From: Acanthaster planci
Lineage: Eukaryota; Echinodermata; Asteroidea; Valvatida; Acanthasteridae
Direction: 5' to 3'
Length of the DNA: 34,856 nucleotides
Assembly (NCBI RefSeq): GCF_001949145.1
Contig: NW_019091362.1
Coordinates: 3,182,424-3,217,279 of the forward strand
Below, piece after piece: positions 13,301 to 25,300 of the stretch. The first letter of the stretch is position 1. Each line of letters opens with the position of its first letter. Position numbers and translations under genes: made by a program. The notes beneath the pieces are model-generated. The model made no database searches and was not told the DNA's origin. It saw nothing but the letters and a program-made list of their open reading frames with translations.

Positions 13301-16300
13301 CTGGACTGACAAGGGGAATCAGTCGGGCATCCACTCCAGCACCCTTATTGGTGACGACATAAAGATATTCCTGGCTCTCGAGGAGGATGCTGTGCCCTTA
13401 GCCATCACGGTCACAAAGGAAAAGGTGCATTTTTGAGGGGGAGATGTTATCATTGATATTTACCAAAAAGTCAGCATTGCAGGAGCTTCAGGAACTCCAG
13501 GTGCCAATTTGATAGAGTGGAGAAGTCAGATAGGTGCTCAGCAAAGAAAATAGTTGCTTAGCGAAAGCGGGTTACCAGCCAAAAAAGTCACACTCTGAAT
13601 ATTTCATATGACTGGCTCATGGCCAATTTTTGCTTAGCACATGAATTTGCTAAGCAGTGTTGCTTCCTTAGCTGGTCTATGAAATTTGGCTCACATGGGA
13701 TAATCGGCAATCAACAACACCCCTGTGCTTGTATGGTGCCTGCCAGGTTTGATAACCTTGTTTGACAACACCCCGCAGGTGTACTGGGCCGAGTCTAACA
13801 CTGTCAAGTACGTCAGCAAGAGTGACACCACCAACATCCAAATTCTCCGCAGGGACTTGGCAGGAGTCAAGGAGATGTTCATCTACGACCCTAACACCAA
13901 GAAAAGTAAGTGCATGGTGCAGGTCATGGTAACTGCTACTCGTCCCTTTGATGGATTTTATCCGAAGCTTTACAGATTCCATGTCGTTGTCTTATGTGGT
14001 CTTCTGATGCAGTCCACTCTGTGTGATGGTGGTTTTTTCACACATTCATGTTTGTGACCTAGCTTTTATATACCCCAGTTTATTCTTCTGAACAGATTGA
14101 AAAACTGCCTAACGTTGCTATTTGTTCAGTAGCCATTATCAAGTATGTGTCTCTTACGTTGAGTATCTTCCAAATTTAAACTAATGTTTGTTACAAATGC
14201 CTGCCAATTGAAAATTACCTCTGATCTAGGAGACTTTCCAGAACATGTTGCTTGGGCGTGGTTTAAGTCCACAGATTCTATCCTGTTGGCATCATGTTTT
14301 GAACCTCACTTGGTTGCAAGTTTTTGTGAATTATACCTTCACGTGTGCATGCTTAAAGAAGCAACACCAGTTGATCAGTTATCATTCTGGTATTGTTGTC
14401 AAGGCATCTTTAGACCTAGTACTACAGATCTTAAGTAACTAGGACTTGACTAACACAAGACCACCAGTCTAAGTTCAAGTCACATGTCATGTAATGGACT
14501 GCAAACAAAAACATTCCTCTGTTATCGTTCACTCTGTTATTGTGACTGGCCTTGTAGGCATTGATGTAGTCGAGTACTTTTTGAGAACCAAGTTCTCTAC
14601 CAAATATTAAACTAGTTAGGAGGGAACAAAGCTGAAGTACATCGGCATTTGATGGTGCATGCATAAAGGTTAGACTACAAAGCAACAGAATGACTTCAGA
14701 CCATCACTTCACACATCACTTCAGACCAAAATTAACTTTTTAGGACATAAGTACTCGGAAAGTACTCAACTACAATACTGCTTGTGGGTAGTCTTGCATC
14801 TGGTCTTGTGTCTGGTCTTGCACCTGATCTTATGATGGTTTGAACTCCAACTGTGCACCATTCTGTCTGATTTTCAGAGGCCACCAACAAGTGCTCCCAG
14901 AATCGCGGCGGTTGCAGTCAATTGTGCATCCCGCTCCCCAATGCACAGCGAGTGTGCGCCTGCACAGCTGGCTACAGGCTGGATGAAAGGGACAAAATCA
15001 GTTGCCTAGGTACACATCCTCTCCAGAACGATCAAGACAATCTGTCAGACATCCTTGGGTCTCTAGTACCCTAATTTGTGATTCTCTGTGTGCAGTACCA
15101 TGACCCAGCATGTGATTTTCTTTATTTTTTTCTCTCATTGTCTTGAATGTCTGAACCCCCTTCCTGCAGGATGTTTTGCCCTGAAGCTGTGTGCAGTGTG
15201 CTTAATATTCTGCACACTTTGAGAATCATGAATTTTTGTACGGTTCATTAATTTATTTATTTCAACTTTCTGGAGTGTAAACCCTGAATTACAAATAAAT
15301 CTCCTTCTCGCAACTGTCCTGACAGATCACTTTTCTCTTTTGCCAAATTTTCGCACAAAGCCATGTTTTTTCGTTTGCCCTTCATTTTGTATCCTCCGAT
15401 CACATTGGAGAGGGCCTGACTTATCGATCTCAATAGAATCTTTGCTAAAGGCAGCCGTTAAAAAAACCTGCCAGGATTGAGATGTCAAACCCTTTCAGCT
15501 TTTTCAATTTGTGAATTTCACTGTAGTCAGCAAACAGCTTCCATTATTCCATGTTTATTTTTTTATTTTTAGCTTTTTCAAGTTGTGAATTTCACTTTAG
15601 TCAGCAATCAGCCTCCATTATTCCATGTTTATTTTTTTATTTTTAGCTTTTTCAAGTTGTGAATTTCACTTTAGTCAGCAAACAGCCTCCATTATTCCAT
15701 GTTTATTTGATACTTGCAGGCGTAGAATCCTTCCTGATTTATTCCATGGATACCAGCATCCGTGGCATTGGCCTGCAACCAGGAGACGAGGGTGACCTAT
15801 TGATTCCTGTATCGGGACTCCAGCTAGCCGTGGCTATTGACTTTGATGCAGGTGGGTCACCAACACCACTCCTGGATCCGATGAGGCTGTCCTCCTCTTA
15901 GATAGAGTAAAATGTTTTTGGGGTCTGAAAAAAAGTGAGAGCAAAAGTGATTTGCCATGGAGGGGGGATTTGTTTCACTTCCTTCCCTTGAAAGGTGTGG
16001 GGAAAAAAATCAGAATTTCGTCTCGCCCTTAGAAAGGCCATAAAAGCAGGGGTGTGAAATCTCCGCTTTTTAGCAGATTTTGGCTTGTTTGTTGAATATG
16101 CTGAATTTCATTTTCCGCAAGCACCCATTTTTTTCACGTCCTCTTTCCAACATTAACCCAGTACTGGAGCGCCGTATGCTCACCGGTGAATCTACTGTAC
16201 ATGTACATTACATGTACATGGACGTGCATGTGATGCATGAGTATGTGGGCATTATTCAGCAAGCCTTGTGTGTAAACAGCATCCTCAGACCATCTGGTCA

Positions 16301-19300
16301 TTGTGCTGTGATTGGCTGCTAATGAAATATCAATATTCATATATGTGTCAGTGGGAATTGTTACAGCCGTTCCTACGTGAGTGGAAGTAACAAGCTCCAC
16401 TATAACTCATGGTAGCACACATTTCACTGTAAATTTGCTGCTCGAAATGAGGTTAGTAAATTTTCACTTTTGCTGATAAAGGGCTTTGTGACAGCTGACG
16501 CGTGGTGCGCCAAGTTCTTGTGTCATGTATTATCGCATGGTTTTGCATCATTTTGTATGGACTTTCAAACAATTTTTGGACGTAAACCCATCAAAATGTC
16601 AGTGCAACACAAATGTACAATTGTCCAAAGAGGTTCCGACTTGGATACAGCCTTTGATAAAACTGATCCTCAAGTTACAAATCCGCGGAAATGGATGTGA
16701 ATGGAATACGCTGTAACGTTAGACAGGCATGTGACACAGTCTGTGCTGGGATTGGAAAAATCCTAAAGCGTGGATATGCAATGTGCATTCTTTAAAAGAA
16801 TCAAAATTTTGAAAATGTGGTTAGATGCAGGTGGGAAAAGGGCCAACTCACTCTACAAATCTTGAGATTTACAATTTTGGTACACCTATTCATTTAACTT
16901 TCAGGAATTTCAGCCAACTAAATATAAACACAATGAAAAAAAAATCTAAAATTAAAAATATCCATAGCCTAGATTTCAAGACAGAAGTGGCCAATAAGAT
17001 GCTCCAGGACACTGTAAAATGCATCCCAGAGCATCTATCCCGGAGCCCTCAAATGGGCCCCGGGCCCCACACCATATATGCTTCGCCCTTGTGATTTCAG
17101 CTATTTTTTATGTTACGCTCACACCCCTGTTAAAGGTTACCCAAAGAAATTTCCAATTTTGGGGGATCCCTTAATATGTGAAATTTTGACCCCCCAAATA
17201 ATCTAGTTCTTGATTTGCCCTCATCAAAAAAGTTTTTAATTTAGTGCACACTGTTTTTATTTTATTCGTGATCTTTGTTTTCTGTGACCACATCCCACAT
17301 AAAGACTAATCTGAGAAGATGCTAATAAGCAACTGCATTATTCAGGTTGTAAACATTCTCAAACTTGAGACATCTGTGTGTTTTTTGAGGTCACACAGAT
17401 AGAAAACATGCATTTTCTACTTTTGCAAATATGAAACATTAAGCCTTATGTTTCAAACCTCAAACAGGTGGCTAGTCTTTCATACATTTCTGAAGGTGTC
17501 AAATATGGCAAAAAAGACATTCATTTCGGGGGTTGGGTGGCGATAACAAGCAACCAGTCCACCTTGGAGATGTAGGAAATAATTTATCTTTAAGGGAAAC
17601 CTTCTTGCATTTCTGATTGCTGCCCCCATTCCTTCATCCTCTGCAGTCAATAACTTCATCTACTGGGTGGACACGTCCTCCCACGCAATCAGTCGCATCC
17701 ACCGGGACCACACGTCCAGGGAAATCCTCGTCAACAGCGGCTTGGGCCGAGTGGAAGGCCTGGCCGTGGACTGGATTGCAGGTGAGAAATCATACGGAAA
17801 AAAGCTGACCTGTTTTCTTATAAGAATTGTCAGTTTTTAAACCGTACTATCCTGAGATACTGAGCAGTTTGCTGGACAGCAGGATGCTGGAGAGCAAAAT
17901 ATTTGCTCGAGGAAGACGGTTTACTAGGCAAAATTCAGAGTATGTATGTTACGACACTCCGCTCCTGAAATGCAAAATGTGTGTATCATTGTGCTCGTCG
18001 CCTTAAACACCTGTCTCCAGTGCATTGTCGACCCTCCTCACAAATTAATTTGACCCCCCTTGTGAAGGTAACATGTACTGGACAGACCAGCAACTGGACC
18101 TGATTGAAGTGGCCCGAGTCAAGATATAAGAATTGTCAGTTTTTAAACCGTACTATCCTGAGATACTGAGCAGTTTGCTGGACAGCAGGATGCTGGAGAG
18201 CAAAATATTTGCTCGAGGAAGACGGTTTACTAGGCAAAATTCAGAGTATGTATGTTACTGTCAATGGTTCTGGGGCCAAATTTTGTATAATTTACAAATT
18301 AGAGAACCTGTTAAATACCATTTAATTTGGAAAGCTTGGATTCAACCATTTTGGAACCAGATTCTGTGGCATGGTTGTAGTACTAGTTATCGGTGGCCTT
18401 TTTTTAACTGAGTGAACAGTTGACCTGAATATGATTATGCAAGATGGCACAGACAGTGTTGCACAAGGAGAGCTGCAACCAACGACAAAATAAGACAATG
18501 GGTTTCGCAAAAAGGGTTCGGCAAGGGCCACTGTAGGACGGCATTGCCAGTGTGTATGGTTTATCGGCAATTGATTCAGGGTCAAACGATAGTTGTCACT
18601 CAGGCTTGTACCTTGCTTGACATTCTATACGACACTCCGCTCCTGAAATGCAAAATGTGTGTATCATTGTGCTCGTCGCCTTAAACACCTGTCTCCAGTG
18701 CATTGTCGACCCTCCTCACAAATTAATTTGACCCCCCTTGTGAAGGTAACATGTACTGGACAGACCAGCAACTGGACCTGATTGAAGTGGCCCGAGTCAA
18801 TGGGACCTATCGTCACATTCTCCTGTCAGAGGGTCTGGATAAACCTAGAGCAATTGTCGTGCATCCACAGATGGGGTAGGTGGCATTGCCGATGTGTTTT
18901 AACTCCATGCTCCAGAATAATGTATTTTGGTGCGCATTTATCTTTTTTTTGTTTCGTTTTTGGTTTTGTGTTTTTTTCTTTTTCTTTTCTTTTAGTTCTA
19001 AGTATTTTCTGTCATACTTATGCCCTTTTTCTTCTTTAAAATAATAATCTTTCAGTTTTTCTTTTCTTTTAACTTTTCTCATTGTATTCAATTGTATATA
19101 ATGGGGGCCTGGACTTGTACTAGCCGTAACTTTCTGTCCGCCTCTACTGTTCACCATGTGCATTAACCAATGTAATTTTATGTCACAACAAGATAAACGG
19201 ATGAATGGAAATAAACCAAACCAAACCAATCTTGAGTATGGGCGATTCACAGTACAGGGTGCCGCCCAAGAGGTTGCTATGGAAAGGCTATTTTGTGCAG

Positions 19301-22300
19301 TTTGACAAATTGAATTCACCTGCTGTGTGCAGGGCACTTTAATTATTCCTGATGTGCGTTGGTCAGGGAAGAAGAATCTTTGGTGTATTTGGAGGAGGAG
19401 TTTTCATTATCCTTTCTTATTTTCCTTGCGTGGAACTTCCCAATCTGTGAAACTTTCCCCAAGTTGTCCTCTGACAAACATACGCTCCATTACAAATTGC
19501 AGCAAAGGCAGTCATACTTTTTCAGCTGGTAAACTTGAAAAATGGCCTCTTTGTGGCAACATCTTGGTGGCGCACTGTAATATGAATTGCCCCTATTTGT
19601 GGAGTGATTTGCATTATTTTTGTGACGAGTCTTGTGAGACTTTCAGTGGGTGTGTGTTTGCTTTGTTGAAGAGAGAACAAACGTTCCTCTCTTCACAGAA
19701 GTTCGTAAAGGAGGTCCAGAATTGTGTTTGCAATTTTTCTGGTTATTTAACGTTTCCTCTGAGGTGGCTGTGAGGCAACATCTGCAGAATTCACGGTTGA
19801 TGGCTCTCAGAGTTTGTTTTGAGGGTCACTTAGGTCTTTGCCTGTTGCTTTCTTTCCACAATCAAATGAGGGCTCTTCTCACCAAGCCTCAGTTTGGGTA
19901 GAGATGAATCCAAGTTGGCTGTTGTAATGTTAGTTTTTCTCCACTGAGCTGGCTTGCTTTGTTTTTGAATGACCTTTCTTCTTGAAACGCTGAACTGGCT
20001 CATTTTTCAAAATGCGCAGCAGCTCTAATACAGAATTTGTGCACTCGGGCATGAAGAGAAGGAAGAAAAGAAGTCACCATAAAAGCCAAAACAGATTGGT
20101 CAATACCATTTGAATTCTTTGATTAACTGAATTTCTGCTGTTTCAACCCCCCTCAGCTACCTCTTCTGGGCAGACTGGGGTTCCCAAGCCAAGATAGAGC
20201 GTGCCCGGCTGGACGGCTCCAATCGCACCACCATCGTCAGCAACAACATTGGCTGGCCCAATGGGCTGACCATCGACTACGGCGAGGGCGCTCTGTACTG
20301 GTGCGATGCCAGGCTTGACACCATCTTCACCATGGACTTTGACGGCAATGCCAGAAAGCCCATCCTGGACGACAACCTCTTTGACCCCTTTGCTATCACA
20401 GTGTTTGAAGACTACATTTACTGGACGGACAGGTGCGTCTGAAAAGGCCTGTGGTACCGACTGTCTTAACCCACTAGTTTGTGTTCAAAGTTTCTCAGTG
20501 AGTTTTTGCTGTGAATCAAAGCAGTATTGCAGTACTCTTACTCGTTACTCAAGTCCTTTTTATGGTACTCATGCTTATGAGAAGTACTCTTGCTAGTGGA
20601 AAGGTACTCTACTTAACTTCGCAACACTGAATCAAGTAAATGATTGTAGAAAGTTCAGCACAATAACAGTTTGAACTGCAAAAACTGCTTTTGTTCCTCA
20701 AGAATTTTAGTAAGGCTTAAAATATTCTTCGTCATTTCCTTGGAATGTGATCTCCATTGTCGTAAATTTTGTAGAAGTTAAACCTCTAGAAGTCAATTGT
20801 AGTGTATGCACTTATTCCTGAGCTGTGAGAACGTCACAACCTCCTTTTTAAAACTGAGTATGCGTCAGTCTAAACTGCCTTGAGTTTGTCAGTAGTTGTG
20901 CATTTTGCATGCTACCTGCCGAGTGAGAGGTCACTGAAACTATTGTTCTCTTCTTACTTTGGTAGGACACACAAGAGTGGTTCCATACAGCGGGCGTTGA
21001 AGTCTGATGGCTCAGGACGTGTTGTCATGCTGAATAACCTAGGTCTACCGGTCAAAGATATACATGTATATAGCAAGGCCAAGCAAAACGGTGAGTCAGA
21101 TATAGTCAGTCCGGGAATAGAAATTTTTTTTCATATTTTTGGCCCTTCCCACGGAATTTATTTTCATTTCACACAATGTAAAAACAGTTTGTCACAATTA
21201 GAAAACATTGTCACAGCTTTTCACACTAGTGGGAAATCAGTTTTGGGTGCCTTTTCACATGAATGGGAAAATATCTTCCTACCTTATCACACAAGTGGGA
21301 GAATATTTTCATGCCTTGTAAAATGGCCAATGCTGTTATGTCTATTTGACAAAATTTCTACTCCCATTCACTGCATTAACTTCTGTTGCAATGTACACTA
21401 CTTTGGTTTTTGAAGAATGATTTTCCAACAAGACTCGGCAAAGTCAAAAAGATCCTATCCTTGACAGACTATTAAATACCTGGACATCAGATGCACTGTA
21501 GCAAGTGGTCCACCAACAGTGCCATTCAGTTCAGCGTTAGCAGGGTCCTAGTTACTTACTTCCGCTTGTCTTAGGATAGGATTGTCTAAGAATCATCACC
21601 AAAGTGTGTTGAAGAACCGCTGTGGATGCTCCTCTCTGCTTAATGTCACCCATAGTTTATTTGGAATCCTTGCCATGGAGGATTGAACACAATGAATTAG
21701 GGTGTGCAGATCTCTTTCATGGAGAACAATCGGCTTTGGCAGAGCCAGCAGTGAAAACAGTCTTTAATTTTTTTGTTCTCACCATTAATTCTTTTCATAG
21801 TCAGCAGTTCTAAATAGAAAAGATAGATAGCAACAGTGTCACTCATGCAAGCCCCCTATGTACTCTTTGTTTTTATTTGCTTATCTTTGGAAAATACCCA
21901 AAAATTATGCTGTTATGATGTTTCATTGTTATACTGTCACATTTATCATGTTGTACTTGTCTGATCTTGTGCCTGTCCAGTCCTCTTATTAGACTGTTCA
22001 GAGAGAAAGTCTATTTATGATGTTTCATTGTTATACTGTCACATTTATCATGTTGTACTTGTCTGATCTTGTGCCTGTCCAGTCCTCTTTATTAGACTGT
22101 TCAGAGAGAAAGTCTATCCTTCACTTCATACTTTTTCAATTGTACACAGTCAAAAGTCAGGGTTTCAAGAAGTCAAATTCATGTTTTCCCTTCAAATTTG
22201 AATGAGATCTTATTTTAAACTGAATAGTGAAATTTGTGCCCCAAATTACACACCTGTAGTTCTGACCGTAGCTCTCATGAACTTGTTGGTAGCAATGTCC

Positions 22301-25300
22301 ACGCTTTGTTCAACCATTTCATGGGAGATGATGCGTCAAGTCACCTCCCATGTAAACACTGTAGAGAACTGTGGCAATGGTACTTTGTTGTTTAAGTCCG
22401 CATTTTTCAGCTTAGAATGATACCCCATCTGGGACAAGTTTGTTGTTGAACAACATCAGTGGCAAAAGGTTGACCAATTTCACTGTTCCAACCAGTCACA
22501 CTCTTGATTTGTGTGGGCTCAGGGACAAGTGCCTGTGCCGTCAATAACGGAGGGTGTGAGCAGCTATGCTTCAGCACCGGACCAAATACCAGGACCTGCC
22601 GCTGTACCTACGGTATACTTCACAAAGATGGCCACTCCTGCCAGGGTGAGTTGGCCAGTTAGTTTGCTGACCATTTTGAGAGGAGATCTTGCAAGGACTG
22701 TTGCCTTCAGGATGTTTAAATTTGCAAAAACTCCAGAAAATTGAAGTATTTCTAAAGCTCACAGAACATCTTGTATTAAGCATTAAGAAAACTCAAAATG
22801 AAGAAGTCATGAAAATCTCACAGATGACATGAAAATAAAACAAGAATCATTGATCCTGAAATAGGTACGGAAAACCCTGAAGGACCCTTTGAAAAAGTTC
22901 CTGATTAAAATTTTGACTTTAGAAGAAAGAAAACAGTCCTTTTGTGACAAATCTTCACATTTTGGAATGAGTTTACCCACTTAATCATCCTATTTTCATT
23001 CTCCTATTGCTCACTGAGGTTACCGCCGATGTGTAGAGTAGTTCACTTGTTACTTGTATTCCTTTCATCAACTGTTCCGTTCCCTTGCAGAATACGATGC
23101 CTACATTCTGTACTCCCAGGGCAGTGTCCTGAAAGGTCTGAACCTCCACGCCGACACAGACAGCAACGTGCCAATTAAGCCCATCATGGACAGCAACTTC
23201 ATCCGCAACGTCATCGGTCTGGCCGTAGACTACAGGACGCAGATGCTGTACTACACGGACATACAGCTGGGCAGCATTCACCAGATGTTCCTGAATGGGT
23301 CCGGGCACCAGACCATTATCGAGAGTACGTTTTGGGGGTCACCCCAGCATCCTTGTTGGCGTCCTCTCTTGACTCCTGTCCCCCATGAAAGAGAAGAATA
23401 AAAATCACAAGGCAACTTCGTACTCTCGTGTTTGAGGTTTGCACTTCAGTTAAGAGAAAAATGCAGAATATACTAAACTGACAATGCCTCTTTAAGTTAA
23501 ACTCTCATTTTGCTGTGATCACTTAAAGTCTCAAGCGTTGCATGATTAGTTTCCGTTCTGTTTGCGATTTAATCTTGTGTTCCGAACTCGGATGCTCAGC
23601 AATTGCTGGATTGCTGGCAGGATGCACTGTGCAAAGATCGTATACCAGTTCATCAATTTCCACTCCAGCTTAAAGTTTTGAAAGTCGCAGGCGTTACAGA
23701 ACGTAAAGCGGAAAGTAACTCCCATGTCTGTTTGTGCTGTGATCACAGGCACGGGCTCGGCTGAGGGAATCGCCTACGACCCCGTGTTCCGTGAGATCTA
23801 CTGGACGAGCTACACCAACTCCTCCATCAGCCGGATCAAGGTGGACCGCCCGGGGGCTACAGAGCAGCTGCTGGTCAGGCTGTCTGCCAGTGATCACCCA
23901 CGAGGAATCGCCATTGATTCCTGTAGTGGGTGAGTCTTACGATTTAGCCAGTGTGTGCCCTCCTAAAAAAACAAACTTATGTGCAGTCCTGTACGCGACC
24001 TTCATATCTTCCTTCAAACAAGGGTAACTTTGACCGAGTACCAGTGGTTGATTCATGATACACCTAGTGCAAGTGAAGTTGAACTGTGAACGACTCTAGT
24101 CAAACGTTGTCGAGTCATATACGCCTGTAGGGAGATAAGTGGCCGTTGGAAGGGAAAATTAAAAGTGAAAGTGATCTTTTACTAGTGACATATTGATATT
24201 TTCTCTTATTTTTCAGCCTTTTTTTTTTTTTTAACTTGTCCTGTCTGCACTGTGCCATTGAAAAGAGCTCTGGCAACCAATGACACAGAGTCTACAGAGT
24301 CAGTGATGGCCCAGTTTTGCCTAGTCTCCATAGTCTTTGTCATTAACAAGTTGTGTACTGTATCTATAGAGTCTACAGTGTCTGTGTTATAACAGGATAC
24401 ATGTATGTTTTCCTATTAAAGAAGAATGTTAGCATGCTTGTTTTTAGTGAGATAGGCCCATTTACTCAGTGGTAGCTTTGGACATTTTCTTATTCAGTTG
24501 GAGATTTTGAGATGCCCGATGGTGGCAAACATACTGGTCCCACGCGACCATACCACTTGTGTGCGTCGTTTTGAGTGTACAAACTTCAATGTGAAACGTG
24601 ACGCAAACAAAAGTGGAGTGGTCACATGAGACTGGTATGGTTGCTGACACCGACCGTATCAAAGGTTCCCTGTTTCTGATAAAAAAAGTCTTCAAAGTGA
24701 AAAGAAAATCCAACATGGGTTTTGACAGGTACCTCTTCTGGTCCAACTGGAACTCGGAGCACCCTCGCATCTCCCGCTGCCTCCTGTCGGGCTCCAACGT
24801 CAGCGATATCATCACCGAGGAGATCCAGATGCCCAATGGTATCGTCATTGACCATCAGGCAGCCAAGCTCTTCTGGTGTGATGCCCGCCTGGACAAGATC
24901 GAGCGTACCGACCTGGATGGCACTAACAGAGTGGTCAGTGGTTTGAACTGGTCTGATCTTAGAATGTTGGGGGGGGATCGCTGGAAATTGAGGGATGCTA
25001 GCAGAAGTCTCTGTTTAACTTTGCTTTGCAAAGATTGTTCCAGTCCCGGTCAAGCAGTTGTGGTTTTAAAGTTTTCTTTTGCAAGAAATATAACTTCAGT
25101 GTGTCCAGCACTTCAGCCATGAGACACCCTGAAACCGGTCTTGGTCGTGGTCATCTAACATTTTCTGGGATTGTTAAAGCATAATATTGTTTTGAAGATG
25201 ACTGATTTCTCAACTTCTCTATAATTATACAAGACCATAAAAAACATTAAGCCAAATTTTTCGCATCTTCTGATTATGTGGCTGTTCCTCTCTAAGGTCA

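Noticed and set aside
18259-18630. Mobile element inserted in the longer duplicate copy
   Set aside because: Its ends are not inverted repeats and only a shared TAC flanks it. A deletion in the shorter copy is simpler.
18813-19337. Minus-strand open frame of 174 codons, lysine-rich
   Set aside because: Its lysine-rich part is a translation of the plus-strand T-runs, and it overlaps exon 18 antisense.
19327-19773. Plus-strand open frame of 148 codons with several cysteines
   Set aside because: It lies in the intron after exon 18, shows no recognisable domain, and the gene frame continues past it.
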